A stretch of DNA of 64,000 bases. Origin: an uncultured Tateyamaria sp. (GTDB lineage Bacteria > Pseudomonadota > Alphaproteobacteria > Rhodobacterales > Rhodobacteraceae). The stretch covers positions 124,001 to 188,000 of the forward strand of contig NZ_CANLAG010000004.1 in NCBI RefSeq assembly GCF_947488715.1. Direction: 5' to 3'. The notes beneath the pieces were generated by a model. That model had not been told where the DNA came from. It made no database searches and worked only from the letters and a program-made list of their open reading frames with translations. The position numbers and the translations under genes are program-made. Shown here in pieces: positions 41,159 through 48,942 of the stretch (position 1 is its first letter; the number at the start of each line of letters is the position of its first letter).

Positions 41159-42274
41159 TCAAAAATCCGCCACGCTGACCCACGCGCCCATCCGGGACGA
41201 CGCAAGGCACGCAGCCACAACTTTGTTCACCGCCAACCCTTCTTCAAACGTCGGCCAGACGGCTGTGCCGCTGGCAATGGCGTTCAGGAAATCCTTGGCC
41301 TCGATGATGATCTGGTCCTGATACCCGGTGCCGTGTCCCGGCCCCTGACAAAACGGCAAGTAGTCGGGATGCTCCGGGCCGGTCAATATCTTGCGGAACC
41401 CGCGCTCTGCCTCCGGCCCCTCAGCCAGATAGAGCCACAGCGCATTCTGGTCCTCGCCGTCAAAGCGGATCGCGCCCTTGGTGCCATAGATGTCATAGGC
41501 ATAGCCCATCTTGCGCCCGGTCGCGATGCGACTGACAAAGATGCTGCCTGACACGCCGTTCTCGAACTCGACCTGCAAATGGGCCTGATCGTCATTGGTC
41601 ACCGCCACGCCACCGCGCTCGGCATGGACCGTTTCGACCACCGCATGCAGCCGCGTGATCGGTCCAATCAGCGCATGGGCGCAGTTGATCGGATGCGGTG
41701 CCAGATCCCCCATGCAGCCGTTGGCATCGCCGCTTGTGCGCCAGGATGCGGGCGCGTCCGGGTCGGCATAGAAATCCTCGGTCATCTCACCCCGAAAGGA
41801 TGTGACATCCCCAATCCGTCCCTCGGCAATCAGCTTGCGGGCAAATTGCGTGGCAGGGGTGCGCATATAGTTGAACCCGATGGCATTGGCGACGCCCGCC
41901 GCCTCTGCCGCCTCGACCATGGCGCGCGCGTCATCCGGCGTCTCGGCCAGCGGCTTTTCACACAGCACCGGCTTGCCCAGGGCAAAGGCGGCGAGCGCAA
42001 TGTCCTTGTGCGTCTCCTGCGGCGAGGCGATCACGATGGCCTCGACCTTCGGGTCCTCGACCAGCACCCGCCAGTCATCCGTCGCCCGCGCAAAGCCATA
42101 GGCCGCACGGTACCGTTCGGCAGAGGCCGTGCTGGTTGCGCACACCATTTCCAGACGGGGACGCAAGGTGGTGTCAAACAGCGTCGCAACGCTGGCAAAA
42201 GCTGCCGCATGGGCCTTGCCCATGTAACCGCCGCCGACAATTCCTATTCCAATTTCCGGCCCATTTTCGGACAT
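41159..42274 (-). CDS. Gfo/Idh/MocA-family dehydrogenase, probably inositol-related
   Basis: A 371-residue NAD(P)-dependent dehydrogenase. The Rossmann motif is GIGIVGGGYMGKAHAAAF, followed by VIASPQETHKDIALAAFALG and LCEKPLAE. The substrate domain has SGDANGCMGDLAPHPINCAHALIG with the Asp-x-x-x-His pair. It is transcribed divergently from iolD with 119 bases between starts, and the putative LacI operator lies 25 bases before its start. Oxidation of an inositol isomer or an oxidised/reduced inosose is likely; scyllo-inositol dehydrogenases belong to this family. A second family member, IolG-like, is at 47944. Confidence 0.88.
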   Translation of the reverse strand: MSENGPEIGIGIVGGGYMGKAHAAAFASVATLFDTTLRPRLEMVCATSTASAERYRAAYGFARATDDWRVLVEDPKVEAIVIASPQETHKDIALAAFALGKPVLCEKPLAETPDDARAMVEAAEAAGVANAIGFNYMRTPATQFARKLIAEGRIGDVTSFRGEMTEDFYADPDAPASWRTSGDANGCMGDLAPHPINCAHALIGPITRLHAVVETVHAERGGVAVTNDDQAHLQVEFENGVSGSIFVSRIATGRKMGYAYDIYGTKGAIRFDGEDQNALWLYLAEGPEAERGFRKILTGPEHPDYLPFCQGPGHGTGYQDQIIIEAKDFLNAIASGTAVWPTFEEGLAVNKVVAACLASSRMGAWVSVADF

Positions 42275-42298
42275 GTGCGGGGCTCCTCCCAAAAGCTG

Positions 42299-42314
42299 TT
42301 GCAACCGGTTGCAA
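42299..42314. promoter_or_regulatory. Perfect palindromic operator of the inositol cluster
   Basis: TTGCAACCGGTTGCAA is a perfect 16-base palindrome with central CG, the usual form of a LacI-family operator. It lies between the divergent dehydrogenase (start 42274) and iolD (start 42394) genes, so one site could control both arms. Confidence 0.75.
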
Positions 42315-42393
42315 GTTTGCTATCGTCATTCTCATGGACGGGTCAATACAGAATCGTCAATACTAGGGTTCGCACGTCCTCGGGAGGAACAAA

Positions 42394-44262
42394 ATGGCAG
42401 GTTCGGACACGGTGCGTCTGACAACGGCGCAGGCGATCATCCGCTATCTTGCGGCGCAATATATCCAGATCGACGGGCAGGAATGGCGCTTGTGTGGCGG
42501 TGGCTTTGGCATCTTTGGCCACGGCAATGTCAGCTGCTTGGGCGAGGCGCTCTATGATCACAAGGACGTGCTGCCGCTCTATCGCGGACAGAACGAACAG
42601 GGCATGGGGTTTGCGGCTGCGGCTTATGGAAAGCAGTGGCTGCGCCAGCGGTTCATGTTCTGCACCGCGTCCGCGGGGCCGGGCACGGCGAACCTGCTGA
42701 CGGCGTCGGCGTTGGCCCATGCCAACCGTCTGCCAATGCTGATGCTGTGCGGCGATACGTTCATCACGCGTTTGCCCGATCCCGTGCTGCAACAGCTCGA
42801 ACATTTTGGCGATCCGACGTTTGGCGTAAACGACGCGTTCAAATCCGTGACCCGCTATTGGGACCGGATCACGCACCCCGCCCAGATCATCCAGTCGCTG
42901 CCCAATGCCATCGCCACCATGCTGGACCCCGCCGATTGCGGCCCGGCCTTCCTCGGGCTGCCGCAGGACGTACAGGGCTGGGCTTACGACTACCCCGTCG
43001 CGATGTTCGACAAGGTCGTGCACCGCATCCGCCGCCAGACACCCGACGCCGCCGAAGTGGCCGATGCCGCCGCCGCCCTGTGCGCGGCCAAACGGCCCAT
43101 GATCATCGCAGGCGGCGGGGTGCAGTATTCCGGCGCCGTGGCCGAACTCACCGCCTTTGCCGAGGCGCACAAGATCCCCGTCGTCGAAACCATCGCGGGC
43201 CGCGCCAACTTGCTCGACACGCACCCGCTCAACACCGGGCCCATCGGCGTCACCGGATCGGACAGCGCCAACACCATCGCCGAAGAGGCGGATGTGATCC
43301 TCTCCGTTGGCTGCCGGTTGCAGGACTTCACCACCGGGTCGTGGACCGCCTTTGCCCAGGACGCACAGATCATCGGCCTGAACGCGGGCCGCCATGACGC
43401 GGGCAAACACCGGTCCCTGCCCGTGGTGGGGGACGCCAAACTTGGCCTGACGGCGCTGGCCGCCGCGATGGGCGACTATACGGCCCCGTCCGGCTGGACC
43501 GACCGCGCCGCTGGTGAACGCGCCAAATGGGTGGACTACGTTGCGGAAAACGTCGCCACCGGCAACCGCCCCAACTCATATGCCCAGGCCATCGGGGCCG
43601 TGAACGCGCTCTGCGACCCGCGCGACCGCGTGGTCGCTGCCGCAGGCGGCCTGCCCGCCGAGGTCACCGCCAACTGGCGCACGCTGAACATCGGCACCGT
43701 GGACGTCGAGTTCGGCTTTTCCTGCATGGGTTACGAGATCGCGGGCGCATGGGGCGCGCGCATCGCACAGGCCGAACGTGAACCCGATCAGGACGTTATC
43801 ACCTTCTGCGGCGACGGCTCCTACCTGCTGATGAACTCCGACATCTATTCCTCGGTCCTCAGCCAGAAGAAACTGATTGTGCTGGTCCTCGACAACGGCG
43901 GCTTTGCCGTCATCAACAAGCTGCAAAACAACACCGGCAACGAAAGCTTCAACAACCTGCTGGCCGATGCGCCCACAATCCCGCAGGCCTTTGCCGTGGA
44001 TTTCGAGGCCCACGCCGCCGCCATGGGTGCCACCGCCGAAACCGTCGAAAATGCAAGCGAACTGGGCGCGGCTTTCAAACGCGCCAAGGCCAGCGACAAA
44101 ACCTATGTCATCTGCATGAAGGTCGACGCCTACGAGGGCTGGACAACCGAAGGACACACATGGTGGGAGGTCGGCACACCCCACGTGACCGACAACCCCA
44201 AGGTCGCCGCCGCTCACACCGACTGGGAATCCACCCGGCCTAAACAACGCAAAGGAGTTTGA
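42394..44262 (+). CDS. iolD: 3D-(3,5/4)-trihydroxycyclohexane-1,2-dione acylhydrolase (IolD)
   Basis: A 622-residue thiamine-diphosphate enzyme that opens the trihydroxycyclohexane-dione ring in inositol breakdown. Characteristic segments are RLTTAQAIIRYLAAQYIQIDG, FGIFGHGNV, YRGQNEQGMGFAAAAYGKQ (the ThDP-activating Glu), and AGPGTANLLTASALAH. The cofactor-binding end carries FCGDGSYLLMNSDIYS and LDNGGFAVINKLQNNTG (the GDG-N motif). Length and order match the family. The start at 42394 follows GGGAGGA. It opens the rightward inositol operon; the dioxygenase gene follows after three bases. Confidence 0.96.
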   Translation: MAGSDTVRLTTAQAIIRYLAAQYIQIDGQEWRLCGGGFGIFGHGNVSCLGEALYDHKDVLPLYRGQNEQGMGFAAAAYGKQWLRQRFMFCTASAGPGTANLLTASALAHANRLPMLMLCGDTFITRLPDPVLQQLEHFGDPTFGVNDAFKSVTRYWDRITHPAQIIQSLPNAIATMLDPADCGPAFLGLPQDVQGWAYDYPVAMFDKVVHRIRRQTPDAAEVADAAAALCAAKRPMIIAGGGVQYSGAVAELTAFAEAHKIPVVETIAGRANLLDTHPLNTGPIGVTGSDSANTIAEEADVILSVGCRLQDFTTGSWTAFAQDAQIIGLNAGRHDAGKHRSLPVVGDAKLGLTALAAAMGDYTAPSGWTDRAAGERAKWVDYVAENVATGNRPNSYAQAIGAVNALCDPRDRVVAAAGGLPAEVTANWRTLNIGTVDVEFGFSCMGYEIAGAWGARIAQAEREPDQDVITFCGDGSYLLMNSDIYSSVLSQKKLIVLVLDNGGFAVINKLQNNTGNESFNNLLADAPTIPQAFAVDFEAHAAAMGATAETVENASELGAAFKRAKASDKTYVICMKVDAYEGWTTEGHTWWEVGTPHVTDNPKVAAAHTDWESTRPKQRKGV

Positions 44263-44265
44263 ACG

Positions 44266-45129
44266 ATGCGCACATTCACCGCTGAAACCGCCGATCCCGC
44301 CGCCATCTGCGAAGAGTTGATGAACGGCCCCGGTGCCGTGCGCATCACCGGCCTCTTTTCACCCGACCAGATCGCCGATGCCCGCGCCATCATCATGCAG
44401 CACTCCGACAACGAGGGCGACAAGGTCACCCATTTCCAAGGTGCCGCGATGGAAGACGGCAAGGCCAACCTGCAACGCCGCGTCTGGAACCTGCTGGCCA
44501 AGGGCCCGGTCTTTTCCGAAATGGCCGCGCACCCGGTGCTGATGCAGATCCTCGGCCGTTGGCTGGGCAACGAGTTCATCATGGGCTCCATCGCCGCCAA
44601 CCGCATCCTGCCCGGCGGACCGGGGCAGGAGCCGCATATCGACTTTCCCTACTGGGATTTCTACAAACCAGACAGCCACCCGATGGGGCTGAACTCCAGC
44701 TTTCCGATGAACGCACAGGTCACCGTGGCACTCGATCACTTCACCAATGAAAGTGGTGCCACCGCCTATCTGCCAGGCAGCCAGAAAAACATGCGCTATC
44801 CCACGCCCGACGACCACGACGGCTTCTATGCCAACTGCGCCCGCATGACGGGCGAGCCGGGCGATGTCGTGATCTTTTACGGGGCCGCATGGCACTGTGC
44901 GATGCCCAACAACGCCGATCACGACCGCAACGCGGTGCTGATCAACTACATCCCCAAATTCGTCAAACCGCTCGAGGATATGCCCGGCGCACTGCCGCGC
45001 GCCTTCCTCGACGCGGCCAGCCCGGACATGCGCCAGCTTTTGGGTTTCAACTACAAATACCCCGAAATCCTCGATCAGGCCGACGCCGAAAACGCCGAGG
45101 GCATGGTCAACACAGGGGCCACTGCGTGA
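44266..45129 (+). CDS. Phytanoyl-CoA dioxygenase-family Fe(II)/2-oxoglutarate enzyme
   Basis: A 287-residue member of the PhyH superfamily. The iron triad is intact: H124 and D126 in EPHIDFPYWD, and H210 in YGAAWHCAMPNN. R221 in DHDRNAVLINY is placed to bind 2-oxoglutarate. The start at 44266 is three bases after iolD, and the stop overlaps the iolC start by four bases, so it is fully embedded in the inositol operon. The family hydroxylates many small molecules and can demethylate through hydroxylation. A role in processing a modified inositol, for example an O-methyl ether, is an inference from position; I know of no established inositol step for it. Confidence 0.88.
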   Translation: MRTFTAETADPAAICEELMNGPGAVRITGLFSPDQIADARAIIMQHSDNEGDKVTHFQGAAMEDGKANLQRRVWNLLAKGPVFSEMAAHPVLMQILGRWLGNEFIMGSIAANRILPGGPGQEPHIDFPYWDFYKPDSHPMGLNSSFPMNAQVTVALDHFTNESGATAYLPGSQKNMRYPTPDDHDGFYANCARMTGEPGDVVIFYGAAWHCAMPNNADHDRNAVLINYIPKFVKPLEDMPGALPRAFLDAASPDMRQLLGFNYKYPEILDQADAENAEGMVNTGATA

Positions 45130-46103
45130 GCGCGCTGCTGGACGGGATCAAAGCCAATGACTTTGTCATCGTAGGCCGCGCGGGGATCGACTTCTTCACC
45201 GATGTGGGCGTGCGCGCTGAAGATGCCGAACGGCTGACTGTCGACCTTGGCGGCTCTGCGGCGAATATCGGCGCAGGCATCTGCAAACTGGGCGGCAAGG
45301 CGGCGCTGGTCACCTCCGTCAGCGACGATTCCGTCGGCAGCTACTGCGTGAACCGGCTCCAGCACTACGGCGTGAACACCGACCACGTGCAACGTGTGGG
45401 CGGTGAATATCGCAACTCGCTCGCCTTCTACGAAAGCGTCCTCGAAGAGCACCGCAACGTGATTTACCGCAACGGGGCCGCGGATTTCCAAATGACGGTC
45501 GCGGATGTCGAAGCGGTGGATTACACCAAATACGGCGCGCTCATCACCGCAGGCACGGTGTTTGCCGCCGAACCCTCGCGCGCGGCCACCTTCCGCGCGT
45601 TCGAGCTGGCAAAACAGGCGGGCTTGCCCATCATCTTTGACGTGGATTACCGCCCCTATTCCTGGCCCTCGCCGCAGGTTGCCGCCGACGTGCTCAGCCG
45701 CGCGGCAGAGGCCTCCGACATGATCGTCGGCAATGACGAAGAGTTCGGCTTCATGGCCGGTGGCATGGACAAGGGGCAGGCCAAGGCGCGCGCGCTGTCG
45801 GAAACCACCGCTGAAATCGTTGTCTACAAGATGGGCGAACACGGCGCTGTCACCTACGCGGGCGGGGACGAGATCACCACCGGCATCTACCCCGTCACCG
45901 CCGTCAAACCCAACGGGGCAGGGGACGCGTTCATGGCGGGTCTGATGACCTCGATCGCCGAGGGGCGCGACCTGCGCACCGCCATCCTGCGCGGATCGGC
46001 CTGCGCCTCAATCACCGTGTCGCAACCGGGCTGCGCGCCCGCCATGCCCACACCTGACCTGCTGGATGATTTCCTGACCAATCATCCCGGTCCAACATCA
46101 TAA
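45126..46103 (+). CDS. iolC: 5-dehydro-2-deoxygluconokinase (IolC)
   Basis: A 325-residue PfkB-family sugar kinase that phosphorylates 2-deoxy-5-keto-D-gluconate. The N-terminal FVIVGRAGIDFFTDVG, the substrate region VDLGGSAANIGAGICKLGG, FDVDYRPYSW (characteristic of IolC) and the catalytic PNGAGDAFMAGL are visible. The start is a GTG at 45126, overlapping the dioxygenase stop in GTGA, which gives MSALLDG. Although the frame is open further upstream in the preceding gene, no start there would make sense. The next gene, IolB-like, begins 18 bases after its stop with AAGGGGGAGG before it. Confidence 0.93.
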   Translation: MSALLDGIKANDFVIVGRAGIDFFTDVGVRAEDAERLTVDLGGSAANIGAGICKLGGKAALVTSVSDDSVGSYCVNRLQHYGVNTDHVQRVGGEYRNSLAFYESVLEEHRNVIYRNGAADFQMTVADVEAVDYTKYGALITAGTVFAAEPSRAATFRAFELAKQAGLPIIFDVDYRPYSWPSPQVAADVLSRAAEASDMIVGNDEEFGFMAGGMDKGQAKARALSETTAEIVVYKMGEHGAVTYAGGDEITTGIYPVTAVKPNGAGDAFMAGLMTSIAEGRDLRTAILRGSACASITVSQPGCAPAMPTPDLLDDFLTNHPGPTS

Positions 46104-46121
46104 TCAAGGGGGAGGCCATCG

Positions 46122-46976
46122 ATGCATATAGCGCCTTACGACAACCAGAACAAACCCATCGTGGATGTGGGCGACGCCACCGTGCCGCTCAACTATTTCA
46201 ACATCGTCAAGCTCAAGAAGGGTCAGGCGTTTGAATATGCCGTGCCGGGGTTTGAAACCTGCATCGTGCCCGCCACCGGCGCCGTCGACATCAATGTCGA
46301 GGGGTTCAAGGCCGCAGGCATCGGCGGGCGTGGCGTCGACGTCTGGGATGGCGAGCCCGAGGGGGTTTACGTCCCCACGGCCGCACGGGCCGAAATGGTC
46401 TGCACCTCGGACGAGGCCGAAGTCTTCGTGGCCGGGGCCAAATACGACAAGGTGCTCGACGCCTTCGCCGTGCGTTCGGACGAATTGGACCTCGTGCAAT
46501 ACGGCTCCGACGACACCAAAACCCACCGCAAGATCAAGCACATCCTCGGCACCAAGTACCACGACAAGGTCGGTCGCCTGCTGGTCTCCGAGCTTTTCAC
46601 CGTGGGTGCTGGCGGCTGGTCCGGCTTTCCCAGCCACAAGCACGACACCGACCGCTCCGAGGGCGGCGAGATCATCGAAACCCGCCACGACGAGACCTAC
46701 AATTTCCGCTTCCGGCCCAATCACGGCTCGGGCGTGCAGATGCTGCAACGCGCGGACGGGACGGCGGGCGACGCCTACCACATCGTCGACGGCTCCACGA
46801 TCTGTCTCGACAATGGCTACCACCCCTGCGCGGCGCTACCGGGTTACGAGATGTACTATTTCACCATCCTCGGTGGCCTGAGCCAGCGCAGCCTGGTGCA
46901 ATACTTCCAGCCCAGCCACGCCTACCAGATCGAAACGATCCCCGGCATCAAAGACATGATCGCCAAGTTCAAATGA
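46122..46976 (+). CDS. Divergent IolB-like bicupin isomerase
   Basis: A 284-residue protein related to 5-deoxy-glucuronate isomerase but clearly different from the canonical copy at 15841. The shared framework includes GFPSHKHDTDRS, DETYNFRFRPNHGSGVQ, and DNGYHPCAALPGYEMYYFTILGG. The 'LEETYYHR' and 'PRGHHPCG' stretches of typical IolB are altered, and an insertion (EGGEIIE) follows the HKHD motif. The metal-binding His and Glu residues appear to be kept. It sits between iolC and iolJ, where standard iolB would be expected. It may act on the usual substrate or on a modified one, matching the unusual dioxygenase two genes upstream. Confidence 0.85.
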   Translation: MHIAPYDNQNKPIVDVGDATVPLNYFNIVKLKKGQAFEYAVPGFETCIVPATGAVDINVEGFKAAGIGGRGVDVWDGEPEGVYVPTAARAEMVCTSDEAEVFVAGAKYDKVLDAFAVRSDELDLVQYGSDDTKTHRKIKHILGTKYHDKVGRLLVSELFTVGAGGWSGFPSHKHDTDRSEGGEIIETRHDETYNFRFRPNHGSGVQMLQRADGTAGDAYHIVDGSTICLDNGYHPCAALPGYEMYYFTILGGLSQRSLVQYFQPSHAYQIETIPGIKDMIAKFK

Positions 46977-47007
46977 CGCCCGCCCTGTTTGCAGAAATGA
47001 GGGCAGC

Positions 47008-47057
47008 GCCCGTCCGCAGGCGTCGCGCAAAGCGCCCGCGCGTGGGGGCGGACGGGC
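47008..47057 (+). terminator. Stem-loop between the IolB-like and IolJ genes
   Basis: GCCCGTCCGC (47008-47017) pairs perfectly with GCGGACGGGC (47048-47057), with a 30-base GC-rich loop that can fold further. It occupies the 135-base gap after the IolB-like gene and may reduce read-through into iolJ-iolG or mark an mRNA-processing site. Confidence 0.5.
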
Positions 47058-47111
47058 GGTGCCCGGCGGTGCCCGCCGTGCAAGACATATGTTCAAATCG
47101 GGGTCCTGAAA

Positions 47112-47939
47112 ATGCCACTCGCAACACTCTCTGACGTCCTCAAACCCGCCCTCGCCAACGGCCACGCTGTCGCGGGCCTCGTCACCCTCGGGTGGGAGGA
47201 CATGCGCGCCTATGTCGCCGCCGCCGAGGCCGAAAACTGCGCGGTCATCCTTCAGGCCGGGCCGTCCTGCCGCGCGCACACCCCGCTGCCCGTGCTGGGC
47301 AAAATGTTCCGCCACCTCGCCGAACACGCCTCCGTGCCCGTCGTCGCCCATCTTGACCACGGCTACACCTTTGATGAATGCCGCGAGGCGCTCGGCAGCG
47401 GCTTTACCTCGCTCATGTTCGACGGCTCGCGCAAACCGCTGGCCGAGAACATCGCCGAAACCAAAGCTATCGCCGACATGGCCCACGCCGCCGGTATCTC
47501 CTGCGAGGGCGAGATCGGGTTTGTCGGCTACGACAATGGCGAGGCGTCGGCAGGCACCGACCCCGCCGAGGCCGCGCAGTTCGCCGCAGAGACGGGCGTG
47601 GACGCCATGGCGATCTCCGTGGGCAACGTGCACCTGCAAACCGACCAGTCCGGCGGGCTGGACGAGGCGCGCATCGCCGCCATTCAGGCACTCACCGACG
47701 TCCCCCTCGTGATCCACGGCGGATCCGGCGTGCCCGCCGCACAGCGCCGCGCGCTGGCCACCGGCACCAACATCTGCAAATTCAACATCGGCACGGAACT
47801 GCGCCAGGCCTTTGGCCATGCGCTCCGCACCGCCGTAAACAGCGATCCCGACCGCTTTGACCGGGTGCAGATTCTCAAGGACACCCATGACCCACTGGTC
47901 GCCGCCACCCGCACCGTCCTAAAAACGATGAAGGTTTAA
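47112..47939 (+). CDS. iolJ: Class II aldolase, IolJ-like (6-phospho-5-dehydro-2-deoxy-D-gluconate aldolase)
   Basis: A 275-residue class II (zinc) fructose-bisphosphate aldolase-type enzyme. Zinc ligands and phosphate-binding motifs are visible: VVAHLDHGYTFDE, ISCEGEIGFVG, ISVGNVHLQ, and LVIHGGSGVP followed by ICKFNIGTELRQAF. In inositol catabolism IolJ splits 6-phospho-5-dehydro-2-deoxygluconate, the product of IolC, to dihydroxyacetone phosphate and malonate semialdehyde. Length is typical. Position in the inositol operon favours IolJ over the glycolytic paralogue. The iolG gene begins four bases after its stop. Confidence 0.9.
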   Translation: MPLATLSDVLKPALANGHAVAGLVTLGWEDMRAYVAAAEAENCAVILQAGPSCRAHTPLPVLGKMFRHLAEHASVPVVAHLDHGYTFDECREALGSGFTSLMFDGSRKPLAENIAETKAIADMAHAAGISCEGEIGFVGYDNGEASAGTDPAEAAQFAAETGVDAMAISVGNVHLQTDQSGGLDEARIAAIQALTDVPLVIHGGSGVPAAQRRALATGTNICKFNIGTELRQAFGHALRTAVNSDPDRFDRVQILKDTHDPLVAATRTVLKTMKV

Positions 47940-47943
47940 GACA

Positions 47944-48939
47944 TTGATTAACATCGCACTTCTGGGCTGTGGCCGCATCGGACAGGTCCACGCCCGCAGC
48001 CTGATCGGCATCGACGGCGCACGCGTCGCCGCCGTTTCCGACGCCATGCCCGACGCCGCAGAGGCGCTTGCCAAACGCACCGGCGCGCAGGCCATGGACA
48101 CCGACGCCATCCTCGCCGATCCCGGCATCGACGCAGTGGTGATCGGCACACCCACGACCACCCATTACGACCTGATCCACGCCGCCGCCCGCGCGGGCAA
48201 GGCGATCTTTTGCGAAAAGCCGATCGACCTGTCGTCGGCCCGCATCCGCGACTGCCTCAAAGTGGTCAACGAAACCGGCGTGCCCTTCTTCATCGCGTTC
48301 AACCGCCGCTTTGACCCGAACTTTGCCGCCCTTCAGGCGCAGATCACCGCCGGGGCCATCGGTGATGTGGAAATGGTCACGATCCTGTCGCGCGATCCGT
48401 CCCCGCCGCCCATCGGCTACATCAAGACTTCCGGGGGACTTTTCCGCGACATGATGATCCACGACTTTGACATGGCGCGCTTCATGCTGGGCGAGGACCC
48501 GGTGGAGGTCTTCGCCCACGCCTCCTGCCTTGTGGACCCAGAGATCGGCAAGGCGGGCGACGTCGACACGGCGATGGTGTCCTTGCGCACCGCCAGCGGT
48601 AAACTGTGCCAGATCTCCAACTCGCGCCGCGCCACCTATGGCTACGACCAGCGGGTCGAGGTGCACGGCTCAGGCGGCATGCTGCGCGCCGACAATGTGC
48701 TGACCACCACGGTCGAGGTTTCGAACGCCGACGGCTTCCGCCGCGCCCCGACCGAGCCGTTCTTTCTCGAACGCTACGCCGCTGCCTACACCGCCGAGAT
48801 GCTGCATTTCATCGACGTGCTCAAGGCAGGCACCCAGACCAACCCCAGCGGCATCGACGGGTTCAAGGCGCAGGTGATGGCCGACGCCGCACAAGCGTCC
48901 CATGAGACGGGCAAGCCGCAGGTGCTGGTCTTCGACTGA
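47944..48939 (+). CDS. iolG: Inositol 2-dehydrogenase (IolG-like)
   Basis: A 331-residue Gfo/Idh/MocA dehydrogenase fitting myo-inositol 2-dehydrogenase, the first pathway step. Motifs are NIALLGCGRIGQVHARSL (Rossmann), VVIGTPTTTHYDLIHAAARAG, CEKPIDL with the catalytic Lys, AFNRRFDPNF, and GGLFRDMMIHDFDMARFMLG with the Asp-x-x-x-Asp/His pattern of IolG. The start is a TTG at 47944, four bases after the iolJ stop; no ATG or GTG is nearby, and the Rossmann strand begins at once. It ends three bases from the convergent hemN gene, with no room for a separate terminator. Confidence 0.92.
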   Translation: MINIALLGCGRIGQVHARSLIGIDGARVAAVSDAMPDAAEALAKRTGAQAMDTDAILADPGIDAVVIGTPTTTHYDLIHAAARAGKAIFCEKPIDLSSARIRDCLKVVNETGVPFFIAFNRRFDPNFAALQAQITAGAIGDVEMVTILSRDPSPPPIGYIKTSGGLFRDMMIHDFDMARFMLGEDPVEVFAHASCLVDPEIGKAGDVDTAMVSLRTASGKLCQISNSRRATYGYDQRVEVHGSGGMLRADNVLTTTVEVSNADGFRRAPTEPFFLERYAAAYTAEMLHFIDVLKAGTQTNPSGIDGFKAQVMADAAQASHETGKPQVLVFD

Positions 48940-48942
48940 CGC

